Source: JAIVJM01 sp963816985
Lineage (GTDB): Bacteria > Acidobacteriota > Blastocatellia > Pyrinomonadales > Pyrinomonadaceae
Length of the DNA: 64,000 nucleotides
Assembly: GCA_963816985.1 (NCBI GenBank)
Contig: CAWFMF010000004.1
Location: 3,286,001 to 3,350,000, forward strand
Direction of reading: 5' to 3'
Under the pieces are notes generated by a model that saw only the letters and a list, made by a program, of their open reading frames with translations, was not told where the DNA came from and ran no database searches. This document shows, piece after piece, positions 19,423-28,884 of this stretch. The position numbers and the translations under genes are program-made. How positions within the stretch are numbered: position 1 is the first letter of the stretch; each line of letters begins with the position of its first letter.

Positions 19423-19460
19423 CAAAAAAAATCGGCGGGCCGGAGCACCCGGACCCGCCG
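19423..19460 (-). terminator. Rho-independent terminator, minus strand
   Basis: Read on the minus strand: GC-rich stem CGGCGGGTCCG / CGGGCCCGCCG type (one or two mismatches), then GATTTTTTTTG. It has no annotated large gene upstream on that strand, only the small ORF at 19494-19589, so it implies a short transcript. Confidence 0.65.
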
Positions 19461-19493
19461 CTCAATTCACTCTCTCTCGACTGGGAAGAATCT

Positions 19494-19589
19494 CTAACTC
19501 GGCCTGCACACCCGCGCGTAGAAGTTGAACGCGAAGAGCAACGTTAACGCCAGTGTCATCGGCTTCACCTCGTCTCTCTTGATGCTCAT
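19494..19589 (-). CDS. Possible small hydrophobic peptide, 31 residues
   Basis: ATG 19589 to TAG 19494-19496. The sequence has a charged start (MSIKRDEVKP) and a hydrophobic core (MTLALTLLFAFNFYARVC) long enough to span or dock in a membrane. An internal ATG would give 21 residues. The main support is a terminator-like hairpin 34 bases after the stop on the same strand and the absence of any other gene it could serve. No ribosome-binding site is clear. Could be a non-coding small RNA instead. Confidence 0.35.
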   Translation of the reverse strand: MSIKRDEVKPMTLALTLLFAFNFYARVCRPS

Positions 19590-19619
19590 AACAGAGCACG
19601 AATGGCTCGGCAATTCCAA

Positions 19620-19736
19620 AAACAGTTTTCAGTAGACAGTTTTCAGTTTTCAGTTTGTGCCTTCAGCATTGATAGTTGAAGGCTCAACAGGTGAGCTTCC
19701 GAATCTGAAAACTGAAAACTCAAAACTGAAAACTGG
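19620..19736. repeat. Heptad repeat hairpin H4
   Basis: Left arm units CAGTTTT/CAGTAGA repeat five times; the right arm at about 19705-19736 has AAAACTG units. The loop is about 50 bases. It lies upstream of sucC. Confidence 0.9.
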
Positions 19737-19843
19737 CTCCCTCCTTGCAGTCGTGCGCCGCGTGCGGATACACTCCAAGGCGTTCCAGACATCATTTCAA
19801 ATGCGAGCGGTTCGGGAAGGCCGAACGCTGCCGGGGGCCGAGA

Positions 19844-21004
<1,161 letters not shown>

Positions 21005-21005
21005 A

Positions 21006-21116
21006 AACGTCAGAGGGAAGAGGGTCAGAGGGGCAAGAGCCGAGACGAACGAGTAAAACTCTTTCTTCTCCTTCTGCTCCTGACCTTTTACCCCTTTTCC
21101 CTTCTCCTTATCCCCC
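21006..21116. repeat. Heptad repeat hairpin H5 (imperfect)
   Basis: The left arm has purine-rich units such as GTCAGAG and GGAAGAG just after the sucC stop. The right arm has pyrimidine-rich units (CTGACC, TTTTACC, CCTTTTC). Pairing is looser than at other heptad loci, but the period and gene-end position match. Confidence 0.7.
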
Positions 21117-21127
21117 GCTGCTCCGCT

Positions 21128-21604
21128 ATGCGTTACTGGCTCAAAATACTCTCGCTCGTCAGCCGCCTCGGCCTCGCCGTGATGTTCCTCTTCGCGGCGG
21201 GCGCGAAGCTCTACACGCTCAAGGATTTCGTCGCCAACCTCTCGAACCTCGTCCCAGACCGCTTCACCTGGCCCGTCGCCGTCGTCGTCATCGCCGCCGA
21301 AGTCATCGCCGCCGCGCTCCTCCTTCTGCCCCGCACGGCCCGGCTCGGCGCGACCGTCTCCGCCGTCCTCCTCGTCGGCTTCGCCTCTTACGCCCTCTAC
21401 TACGTCTACGCCCTCCACGGCGAGCCCCTCGAATGCGGCTGCTTCGGCGGCATCATCGCCAGCCAGCTCGGCGTCTCCACGGCTCTAAGAAATCTCGCCC
21501 TCCTCCTCCCCGTCATCCTCATCTTCCTCGGCCACCCACGCTCGCCACGCGAAGCACGACCCGAAACAGAGTCCGCCCCGTCCTCGACCGCGACGCCCGT
21601 TTAA
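21128..21604 (+). CDS. MauE/DoxX-family membrane protein
   Basis: 158 residues with four predicted transmembrane helices: VSRLGLAVMFLFAAGAKL, WPVAVVVIAAEVIAAALLLL, LGATVSAVLLVGFASYALYY and LALLLPVILIFL. Between helices three and four lies ECGCFGG, the cysteine pair typical of the MauE branch. MauE-like proteins are linked to disulfide or redox chemistry during maturation of periplasmic proteins. Here there are no methylamine genes nearby, so only the general family is assigned. It begins 123 bases after sucC, across a heptad hairpin. Confidence 0.85.
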   Translation: MRYWLKILSLVSRLGLAVMFLFAAGAKLYTLKDFVANLSNLVPDRFTWPVAVVVIAAEVIAAALLLLPRTARLGATVSAVLLVGFASYALYYVYALHGEPLECGCFGGIIASQLGVSTALRNLALLLPVILIFLGHPRSPREARPETESAPSSTATPV

Positions 21605-21685
21605 GACGGAAAACTCGCTTGTCCGGCGTGCGGGGTGTAGAATCGCCACGCTCTTTAATCCAAGCACAATCACATTGGAGCACGA

Positions 21686-23089
21686 ATGGCGACGCTAAGT
21701 TTTTGGGGTGGCGTGGGGACGGTGACGGGGTCGAAGTATTTGATTGACGGGGGGCGGGGGAGGGTTCTGGTTGATTGCGGGTTGTTTCAGGGGTTGAGGG
21801 AGTTGAGGGAGAAGAACTGGGAAGACCCGCCGTTCGATATAGAGAGTTTGGACGCGGTCATCATCACGCACGCGCATATTGATCATACGGGGTATCTGCC
21901 GCGGCTGGTGGCTTTGGGGTACAGGAATCCGGTGTACTGTTCGGCGGGGACATCTGACCTGCTCAAACTGTTGCTGCCGGATTCGGGGCGGTTGCAGGAG
22001 GAGGAGGCCGAGTACCGGAACCGGAAAGGTCTGACGCGGCACAGCCCGGCGTTGCCTCTGTACACGGAGGAGGACGCGCGGGCGGCTCTGAAGTTAATCA
22101 GGCCGTGCAAGATTGACGGTGAGCCGACGAAGGTCGCGCCGGGAATCAGCGCGGCGTTTCACGTCGCGGGGCACATCCTCGGCTCCAGTCTGGTGCTCGT
22201 CGAAGTCGAAGGCGCGGGCGCGGACGGCGCGGGGCGGCGCGTGCTCTTCTCCGGCGATCTCGGTCACTACGACCAGCCGATTATTAAAGACCCGGACCCG
22301 CCGCCCGCGTGCGACTACATGCTGGTCGAGTCAACTTACGGCGACCGCCTGCACGACCCTGAAGACCCGAAGGTGGCGCTCGCGCGCGTCATCAACGAAG
22401 CGGTCGAGCGCGGCGGCCCGCTCCTCTTTCCCGCCTTCGCCATCGGTCGGACGCAGGAGTTGATCTACCACATCCGCGAACTCGAAGACGAGAAGCGTAT
22501 TCCAATCTTACCCGTCCGCGTGGACTCGCCGATGGCCGCCGCCGCGACCCAAATCTACAGCCAGCGTAAGGAGGAGCACGACGAGGAGTACGTGAGCGTG
22601 CTGGCGGGCAAGCGACACCCGTTGCGCACGCACTCGATGGTGACGGCCTCTTCGCGCGAGGAGTCTATGCGTCTGAACGACGAGAAGGGGACGCGCATCA
22701 TCATCAGCGCTTCGGGGATGATGACGGGCGGGCGCGTCATGCACCACGCGCGGCGCATCCTGCCGGACGAGCGCGCGACGGTCGTCTTCGTCGGCTATCA
22801 GGCCGCCGGGACGACAGGCCGTCGCATCGTGGACGGCGAGCGCGAGGTGCGAATCATGAAGTCGAACGTCCCCGTCCGTTGCCACGTCGAGCGCATCGGC
22901 GGGCTCTCGGCGCACGCCGACTGGCAGGAAGTCCTGCGCTGGCTCGCGCCGATGCCTTCCGCGCCGCGCCGCTCCTTCACCACGCACGGCGAGCCCGAAG
23001 CCGCAGAGGCGATGGCCGAGCACATCCGCGAGCGCTTCGGCTGGCGCGTGGACGCGCCGAGTTACGGTGAGTCGGTCGAGTTAGAATGA
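21686..23089 (+). CDS. Metallo-beta-lactamase/beta-CASP ribonuclease-like protein
   Basis: 467 residues. The metal-binding HAHIDHTGYLP is motif 2, with GGVGTVTGSKYLI at the start. FSGDLGHYDQP is motif 4. The beta-CASP part has YGDRLHD, FAIGRTQELIY, ISASGMMTGGR with the downstream histidine, and CHVERIGGLSAHADWQE. This is the CPSF/RNase J-related family of zinc-dependent RNases; bacterial single-domain members are probable RNA endonucleases. Cytosolic. It lies between sucC and sucD but has no known metabolic connection. Confidence 0.92.
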   Translation: MATLSFWGGVGTVTGSKYLIDGGRGRVLVDCGLFQGLRELREKNWEDPPFDIESLDAVIITHAHIDHTGYLPRLVALGYRNPVYCSAGTSDLLKLLLPDSGRLQEEEAEYRNRKGLTRHSPALPLYTEEDARAALKLIRPCKIDGEPTKVAPGISAAFHVAGHILGSSLVLVEVEGAGADGAGRRVLFSGDLGHYDQPIIKDPDPPPACDYMLVESTYGDRLHDPEDPKVALARVINEAVERGGPLLFPAFAIGRTQELIYHIRELEDEKRIPILPVRVDSPMAAAATQIYSQRKEEHDEEYVSVLAGKRHPLRTHSMVTASSREESMRLNDEKGTRIIISASGMMTGGRVMHHARRILPDERATVVFVGYQAAGTTGRRIVDGEREVRIMKSNVPVRCHVERIGGLSAHADWQEVLRWLAPMPSAPRRSFTTHGEPEAAEAMAEHIRERFGWRVDAPSYGESVELE

Positions 23090-23090
23090 A

Positions 23091-23166
23091 AACAGTACCG
23101 CGAGCGGTAGAGGGCGGGTTGAGTATCAACAACGTCAACCCGCTCGCTACCGCTCGCAGTACTGTT
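23091..23166. repeat. GC-rich intergenic hairpin (CAGAACCGC family), copy 4
   Basis: Left arm AACAGTACCGCGAGCGGTAG begins two bases after the beta-CASP gene; the right arm is complementary with a few mismatches near the loop (GAGGGCGGG against CCCGCTCGC). It sits between convergent genes. Confidence 0.9.
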
Positions 23167-23170
23167 AATC

Positions 23171-24091
23171 CTACTTCGCCAACTGCTGCTCCATCTCGTA
23201 CTTCATCTTGATGTAGAGCGTGAACTGCACGACGGGTTCGAGCACCGAGGGGTTGATGACGTGGTCGAAGCCGTCGGCGTCGAGGGCGTTGAAGAAGAAC
23301 GTCCGGCTCTTGCGCGCGCCCTGCACGGTGTAATACTTCTGCTTGTCGAGGTACTGCTGCTGGATGTTCTCCGTCTCGTGGGCCGTGTATGAGTCGTACA
23401 TCGCCGTCGGGTAGTAGACGCTCGGCCTCTCGGCGAGCACCTGCGCGGGCTGGCGCAGGCGGATGTTGAGGAGCAGCTCGTGCCGCGCGACCTTCATCTT
23501 GATGAGGCGCGCGGCCTCCTCGTAGAGACGCTGCTGGACGGCGGCGGGGTCGTTGACGATGTAATCCACTTTCACGAGGTCGAAGATGTCGGCGCGCGCC
23601 GCCGCGCTCACGAGCTTGTCGAGCTGGAGCCTGTCCTTGTAGCGGACTAAGACATTCTTCTTCAGCTCGAAGCCGACCAGCTTCTCTTTCGCGACCGGCT
23701 CGGCCAGCTCGAAGCCGTAGGTCTTATTCTGCGCCGTGAAGTCCACCACAATGTCGGCGGCGGCGACGCCCAGTTGCCGCGCCGCGCCGGAGAACTCGCC
23801 GATGGCGGATTCCATCTTGCGGTCGCAGTCGGGGACGGCGGCGCACTCGCGCGAGACAGCGAAGGTGGCGACGTGCTCGTCGGCCTTGACGTTCATGAGG
23901 ACGCTCGCTTCGACGAACATCGAGGTCGAGGAGGGAGCCCCGCCCTCGTTGCGTTTGTTACGCTCGGCCTGCCGGGCGGCGCTGCTGCCTCTGCCGGACT
24001 CTGAGTAGCCGACGTTGCCGAGGACTTGCGCGAAACAGACGGCGGGCGAGGCGACCGCCAGCAGGAACAGGCAAAAGAAGATTCTCTTCAT
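23171..24091 (-). CDS. Exported SIMPL-like (DUF541) protein
   Basis: 306 residues with a clear signal peptide (MKRIFFCLFLLAVASPAVCF-AQ). The pattern resembles the SIMPL/DUF541 fold: a strand with ADEHVATFAVSREC, a helix of about 20 residues ending RQLGVAAADIVVDF, YGFELAEP, VLVRYKDRLQLDKLVSAAARA, then EEAARLIKMKVAR. Here it is extended by a C-terminal region rich in Tyr and Gln. SIMPL proteins are exported; the bacterial ones have no settled function. An unusual CAAVPDC pair could form a disulfide. Divergent from sucD, with a GGAG site before ATG. Confidence 0.6.
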   Translation of the reverse strand: MKRIFFCLFLLAVASPAVCFAQVLGNVGYSESGRGSSAARQAERNKRNEGGAPSSTSMFVEASVLMNVKADEHVATFAVSRECAAVPDCDRKMESAIGEFSGAARQLGVAAADIVVDFTAQNKTYGFELAEPVAKEKLVGFELKKNVLVRYKDRLQLDKLVSAAARADIFDLVKVDYIVNDPAAVQQRLYEEAARLIKMKVARHELLLNIRLRQPAQVLAERPSVYYPTAMYDSYTAHETENIQQQYLDKQKYYTVQGARKSRTFFFNALDADGFDHVINPSVLEPVVQFTLYIKMKYEMEQQLAK

Positions 24092-24233
24092 GAAGTTCTC
24101 CTCCGAGTCGGACGGGTGTTCCGAGAGTTTGGTGCGGGGAGACGCGAGATGTTGAATTGGAAGGGAGTTAAAGTGGCAGATGCGGGGAGCGCCGCCGCGA
24201 GTTGTCCGCCGTTACGGCGGGCCGCGCGGGCTG

Positions 24234-24242
24234 TGCTATACT
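24234..24242 (+). promoter_or_regulatory. Extended -10 promoter for sucD
   Basis: TGCTATACT: TATACT with the upstream TGN extension, no recognisable -35. Transcription would begin about 45 bases before the sucD TTG start. Confidence 0.5.
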
Positions 24243-24293
24243 GCGCGGTCATCCGCGGCAAATAAAAATTCACACTCTGAGGAGCAGAAAGCC

Positions 24294-25178
<885 letters not shown>

Positions 25179-25320
25179 CTTTTGTTGAAGGTGAACGTCG
25201 GTGAGTGAAAGCGAAGAACGGTTCAGCGTAGAAGAAGCCATCGTCGAGCTCAAAGCGCTTTTGCTCAAGCAAGAACTGTGGAAGGCTAACAGGTCAAATA
25301 AAACTTCAGTTGAGGTGAAA

Positions 25321-25749
25321 ATGGCGGAACAGACAGGCAATCTTACTTTCGGTATCATCAAGCCCGACGCGGTGCGCGACGGGAAGGCGGGCGCGGTCTT
25401 GCAGCGCATCACGGACGCGGGCTTTAAGTTGCGCGCGCTGAAGCTCATCCACATGACGAGGGCGGAGGCCGAGGGCTTCTACGCCGTCCACCGCGAGCGC
25501 CCCTTCTTCGGCGAGCTGACCGAGTTCATGTCTTCGGGGCCGTGCGTCGTGCTCGCGCTCGAAAAGGCGGGCGCGGTCAAGGCGTGGCGCGACCTGATGG
25601 GCGCGACCGACCCCTCGAAGGCCGACGAAGGAACACTGCGCAAAGAGTTCGCCAACTCCATCGGCGAGAACGCCGTCCACGGCTCGGACTCGGAGGAGAA
25701 CGCGGCCCTCGAAGTCTCGTACTTCTTCAGCCGCCTCGAAATGGTCTAG
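25321..25749 (+). CDS. ndk: Nucleoside diphosphate kinase
   Basis: Equalises nucleoside triphosphate pools by phosphate transfer through a histidine. 142 residues from ATG 25321, preceded by TTGAGGTG. Key motifs are FGIIKPDAVRD, RPFFGELTEFMSSGP, MGATDPSKADEGTLRKEFA and ENAVHGSDSEENA, where the histidine is the phospho-acceptor. The frame stays open upstream to GTG 25201 (40 extra codons), but those residues do not resemble the family N-terminus. The gene follows sucD by 143 bases, which is functionally sensible because succinate-CoA ligase and Ndk exchange nucleotide phosphate. Confidence 0.96.
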   Translation: MAEQTGNLTFGIIKPDAVRDGKAGAVLQRITDAGFKLRALKLIHMTRAEAEGFYAVHRERPFFGELTEFMSSGPCVVLALEKAGAVKAWRDLMGATDPSKADEGTLRKEFANSIGENAVHGSDSEENAALEVSYFFSRLEMV

Positions 25750-25775
25750 TTTAAAGAGAAGGGAACCCCCAAGCT

Positions 25776-26696
25776 ATGAAGACTTGCCCGACTTGCAACC
25801 GTACCTACGACGACTCGCAGAAATTCTGCCTGAACGACGGAACCCCGCTCGCCGGCGGCGAGCAACAGGCGCAGGCCGGAGGCCCGCAGCCTCAGCAGCC
25901 GCAGTATCAGCAGCCCCCCTCGTGGACGCCGCCGGGGTCTCCGCCGCATCCGCCGCCGCCGCCCAAGCGTAAAATCTGGCCGTGGGTCTTAGGCATCGTG
26001 GCCGTGCTCGGCATCGGCCTCGTCGCCATCATCGGCATCGTCGGTTACCTCGCCTACAAGGGCGCGGACAGCGTCAACCGCCGTGTCGCCAACCTCAACG
26101 TCAACTCGTCCACCAACACGGGCGGCGACGACGTGGCGGAGGACGTGGACATCACCGGCACGGAACTCTACACCAACTCGCGCGAGGGACAGACCGGCAA
26201 CCTCGCGACGCACTACGTAGACTTCTCCTTCCGCTACCCGGACACGTGGAAGCTCGACCCCAGCCCCGCGCCGAGCTACGTCCGCGTCGAGCGCGCCAAC
26301 GACGACGGCGGGACGATAGAGAATTTCTCGGTCGGCTGGTTCTCCGCGACCGGCTCGGTGAAGGGCAACCGCACGCTCCTCTCGCAGGTCGTCAATAACC
26401 TCAGCACTCAGATTTCGGGCAACTTCCCCAACTACGAGAAGGTCTCGGAAGGCTTCACGAAGTTCGGCAGATACGACGGCTACGAGCTGCGCTTCGCGCG
26501 CGGCGCGGGCGGGGGCGCGGGGGCGGTCAAGTACTGGGGCCGCGTCGTCGTCCTCCCAGACCCCGCGGGCGGCAACGACGGCGTGAGCATCATCATGCTC
26601 GCGACGAGCAACTCCGACGAGGTTGACGGCGCGTCCGACCTCGGCGTGAAGGGCGAGCTGCCCACCATCGTCAAGACCTTCAAGCTCGGCACATAG
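25776..26696 (+). CDS. Zinc-ribbon, single-pass membrane protein
   Basis: 306 residues. The N-terminal zinc ribbon is CPTCNRTYDDSQKFCLNDG (a CxxC pair plus one further cysteine). Then comes a Pro/Gln-rich linker, one membrane helix (WPWVLGIVAVLGIGLVAIIGIV) and a C-terminal extracytoplasmic domain of about 200 residues. That domain resembles PsbP/DUF1795-type folds (FSFRYPDTWKLDP, then FSVGWFSATG, YELRFARGAG). The architecture is common in Acidobacteriota-like genomes; function unknown. It begins 26 bases after ndk, probably in the same transcript. Heptad hairpin H6 follows. Confidence 0.75.
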   Translation: MKTCPTCNRTYDDSQKFCLNDGTPLAGGEQQAQAGGPQPQQPQYQQPPSWTPPGSPPHPPPPPKRKIWPWVLGIVAVLGIGLVAIIGIVGYLAYKGADSVNRRVANLNVNSSTNTGGDDVAEDVDITGTELYTNSREGQTGNLATHYVDFSFRYPDTWKLDPSPAPSYVRVERANDDGGTIENFSVGWFSATGSVKGNRTLLSQVVNNLSTQISGNFPNYEKVSEGFTKFGRYDGYELRFARGAGGGAGAVKYWGRVVVLPDPAGGNDGVSIIMLATSNSDEVDGASDLGVKGELPTIVKTFKLGT

Positions 26697-26701
26697 GTAA
26701 A

Positions 26702-26782
26702 GACCGTGAGCCGTAAACCGTGACGGGTGACAAGAAAAACCTGTCTTTTCTCCTGTCACGGTTTACCTGTCACGGTTCACGA
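26702..26782. repeat. Heptad repeat hairpin H6
   Basis: Left arm units CCGTGAG, CCGTAAA, CCGTGAC, GGGTGAC; right arm complementary (CTGTCACGGTTTACC, CACGGTTCAC). It ends eight bases before the nuoI ATG, including the space for its ribosome-binding site (GAGGG). Confidence 0.9.
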
Positions 26783-26789
26783 GGGATTT

Positions 26790-27311
26790 ATGTCCATCAT
26801 CGGCGACATCATCGAATCAACGAAGGCGATCATCAAGGGGATGAGCGTGACCTTCTCTTACATCCCGAAGGAGAAGTGGACGGTCGAGTACCCGGACGAG
26901 CCCGTGACGATGCAGCCGCGCTATCGCGGCATGCACCTCCTGCACGTGGACGAGCTGGGCCGCGAGAAGTGTGTGGCCTGCTACCTCTGCGCGTCGGCCT
27001 GCCCATCGGATTGCATCTACATCGTGGCGACCGACGACCCGCGCCCGCCCAAGGAGCGCACGGGCGTGGACGAACGCTACGCCTCGGTCTACAACATAGA
27101 CTACGGGCGCTGCATCTTCTGCGGCTTCTGCGTCGAGGCGTGCCCGAAGGACGCCATCACCCACGGCTACAACTTCGAGCTTTCGGTCTACTCGCGCGCC
27201 GACCTCCTCAAGACCAAAGACGACCTCCTCATCACCAAGCAGAAGCAGTCGCCCAACTACCGCGTCGCCTTCGCCGACGAAGACGTGGATTCGGAATACA
27301 AGGAAGTCTAG
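26790..27311 (+). CDS. nuoI: NADH-quinone oxidoreductase subunit I
   Basis: 173 residues from ATG 26790. Two 4Fe-4S ferredoxin motifs, CVACYLCASACPSDC and CIFCGFCVEACPKDA, lie about 40 residues apart, with YNIDYGRCIFC typical of NuoI. This peripheral subunit passes electrons from the hydrophilic arm of complex I toward quinone (clusters N6a and N6b). No other nuo genes are in the window; it stands alone between repeats. It could be the only NuoI of the genome placed away from the main operon, or a second copy; unknown. Confidence 0.93.
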   Translation: MSIIGDIIESTKAIIKGMSVTFSYIPKEKWTVEYPDEPVTMQPRYRGMHLLHVDELGREKCVACYLCASACPSDCIYIVATDDPRPPKERTGVDERYASVYNIDYGRCIFCGFCVEACPKDAITHGYNFELSVYSRADLLKTKDDLLITKQKQSPNYRVAFADEDVDSEYKEV

Positions 27312-27317
27312 GAAGCT

Positions 27318-27398
27318 AAGACAGAACCGCGAGCGGTAGCGAGCGGGTCGAACGTTGATGACGTTCGACCCGCTCGCTACCGCTCGCGGTTCTGTCTT
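27318..27398. repeat. GC-rich intergenic hairpin (CAGAACCGC family), copy 5
   Basis: Long paired arms: left AAGACAGAACCGCGAGCGGT continuing to GCGAGCGGGTCGAACG, right its complement, almost perfect over about 37 bases. Lies between convergent nuoI and the Crp/Fnr gene and touches the latter's TAA stop. Confidence 0.93.
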
Positions 27399-28066
27399 TA
27401 TGCCCCGGCGGCGCGGCTCAGTCGTTCGTGGTCAACGATGGAAATGCGCTTCCTGCCGATGCGGATGATGGAGGCGGCCTTGAGTTCGTTGAGGGCGTTG
27501 GTCGCCGTCTCGCGGTAGACGCCGAGGCGCTCGGCGATGTCCTGATGCGAGAGGCCGACGACCTCCTCGCCGCCCTGCGCTTCCCGCAGGAGGAGCGCCG
27601 CGACGCGGGCCGTCATGCCTTTGAAGGCGATGTCTTCGAGCTGACGCTCGGCTTCGAGGACGCGCCTGCCGAAGGCTTCGAGGATGCGGCGCGCGACCTG
27701 CGGCTTGCTGAAGAGCATCCGTTCGAGGTCGGCGCAGTTCATCGTCAGAATCAGAGAGTCTTCAGTCACCTCGGCATAGGTGTCGTACATCCCCTGACCG
27801 ATGCAGCTCATCTCGCCGAAGAAGGAGAAGGGCAAAAGGTGCGCGATGACGAGCTTCCGGCCTTCGGGCGACATCCGGTAGATTTGCACCGCGCCCTCGC
27901 GGAGCAAGAAGAGCGCCTCGCCCGTCTCGCCCGGCGTGTAGAGGACGCGCCCCTTCGTATATGAACGCGTCGCCGTCACGCGCTCGACCTCGCGCATCTC
28001 TTCGGGCGTGAAGTCGCGGAAGAGGTCGAGCGTGTCGGGCGTGCGTGTCATGGGCGAGTTCGTCAT
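27398..28066 (-). CDS. Crp/Fnr-family transcriptional regulator
   Basis: I start at ATG 28066 (MTNSPMTRTPDTL), 222 residues; ATG 28087 seven codons upstream is an alternative. The N-terminal cyclic-nucleotide-binding-like barrel has GRVLYTPGETGEALFLLREG and LLPFSFFGEMSCIGQGMYD. A long dimerisation helix leads to the HTH (LSHQDIAERLGVYRETATNA, then LNELKAASII). Cysteines for an FNR cluster are absent. The GVYRETATNALNEL recognition helix resembles CRP/NtcA-like proteins. Divergent from trxA, with a GTA-N8-TAC site between them at 28121-28134. Confidence 0.93.
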   Translation of the reverse strand: MTNSPMTRTPDTLDLFRDFTPEEMREVERVTATRSYTKGRVLYTPGETGEALFLLREGAVQIYRMSPEGRKLVIAHLLPFSFFGEMSCIGQGMYDTYAEVTEDSLILTMNCADLERMLFSKPQVARRILEAFGRRVLEAERQLEDIAFKGMTARVAALLLREAQGGEEVVGLSHQDIAERLGVYRETATNALNELKAASIIRIGRKRISIVDHERLSRAAGA

Positions 28067-28120
28067 ACTGAAAGTCTCCAAGCCCATTCTAACACCACAG
28101 CCGCCGCGGCTGGCCGGAAT

Positions 28121-28162
28121 GTAACTTTCATTACTGAAGCGCGCGCCGACTTGCGAGATACT
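28121..28162 (+). promoter_or_regulatory. Candidate Crp-family activator site plus -10 for trxA
   Basis: GTA (28121-28123), eight bases, TAC (28132-28134), inside a longer GTAA...TTAC inverted repeat. It is followed after exactly 22 bases by GATACT (28157-28162). This is the spacing seen at promoters activated by NtcA, a Crp-family protein of cyanobacteria. A Crp/Fnr-family gene begins just upstream on the opposite strand. Single occurrence, so tentative. Confidence 0.4.
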
Positions 28163-28254
28163 ACGAATCCCGGAAGCGTTCCGGGGAGAGTTGTGCGCGC
28201 GAGGAGCGGCGCTGAGGAGTTTCACAGGGACTTTTGAAGGAGAACGTAAAGAAA

Positions 28255-28596
28255 ATGGGCCAGCAAGTATCGCAGGTGACTGACGGCACGTTCGAGCAGG
28301 ACGTGCTCGCTTCGGACAAGCCCGTCCTCGTGGATTTCTGGGCGACGTGGTGCCCCCCTTGCCGGGCGATTGCGCCCACGATTGACGCGCTCGCCGAGCG
28401 TTACGAGGGCAGCGTCCAGTTCTACAAGCTCGACATTGACGACAACAGCGCGACGCCGCAACGCTACGGCATCAAGAGCATCCCGACGCTCATCGTCTTC
28501 AGCGGCGGGCGCGAGCAGGAGCGCATCGTCGGCGCGGCGAGCAAAGAAGCCATCGCCAGAGTCCTCGACAAGTACGCGGGCGTCGTCGCGGCCTGA
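28255..28596 (+). CDS. trxA: Thioredoxin with CPPC active site
   Basis: 113 residues from ATG 28255, with AAGGAG upstream. Thioredoxin fold: VLVDFWATWCPPCRAIAP, IDDNSATPQRYGIKSIPTLI with the cis-proline in SIPT, and FSGGREQERIVGAASK. The active site is WCPPC rather than the standard WCGPC. No signal peptide, so cytosolic. A thiol-disulfide oxidoreductase reducing target disulfides. It has its own terminator at 28637-28690. Confidence 0.93.
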   Translation: MGQQVSQVTDGTFEQDVLASDKPVLVDFWATWCPPCRAIAPTIDALAERYEGSVQFYKLDIDDNSATPQRYGIKSIPTLIVFSGGREQERIVGAASKEAIARVLDKYAGVVAA

Positions 28597-28636
28597 AGTC
28601 CGGCAGACGTCTCCGACTAACGGACGAACGAACATT

Positions 28637-28690
28637 GAAGGAGCGACGGCGGGAGTCTATCTTCCGCCGTCGCTCCTTCGTTGTTTCTTA
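28637..28690 (+). terminator. Terminator of trxA
   Basis: Stem GAAGGAGCGACGGCGGGA / TCTTCCGCCGTCGCTCCTTC with a short loop, then GTTGTTTCTT. The U-tract is interrupted, so efficiency is uncertain. Confidence 0.7.
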
Positions 28691-28751
28691 TCTTTGTTTC
28701 CCGCCCCGTTTGCGTCTGATATATTCGTGCGCGAGCTTAAGCGGGTTTCAA

Positions 28752-28844
28752 GTCAGAACCGCCTGCGGTAGCGGGCGGGTCTCGTCTTAGCGTTTGGCCC
28801 TCGTCTGGTCAACACACCCGCCCGCTACCGCAGGCGGTTCTGAC
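28752..28844. repeat. GC-rich intergenic hairpin (CAGAACCGC family), copy 6
   Basis: Arms GTCAGAACCGCCTGCGGTAG and its complement, as in copy 1, but with a longer loop (about 40 bases). Lies between the trxA terminator and the CNMP-DUF1003 gene. Confidence 0.92.
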
Positions 28845-28884
28845 CGCACCGGCTCCTTCGTCCCTTCTTGCGTGAGGTGATTCG

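Larger units (their letters stand above)
19335..19843. other. Intergenic region with terminator, small ORF and heptad hairpin
   Basis: 509 bases between OsmC and sucC. It contains a minus-strand terminator-like hairpin (19423-19460), a 31-codon minus-strand ORF (19494-19589) and heptad hairpin H4 (19620-19736). I see no convincing sucC promoter. Confidence 0.6.

Noticed and set aside
28637..28690. A riboswitch between trxA and the CNMP gene
   Set aside because: The hairpin has no conserved riboswitch core and fits a simple terminator; the next hairpin belongs to the repeat family.
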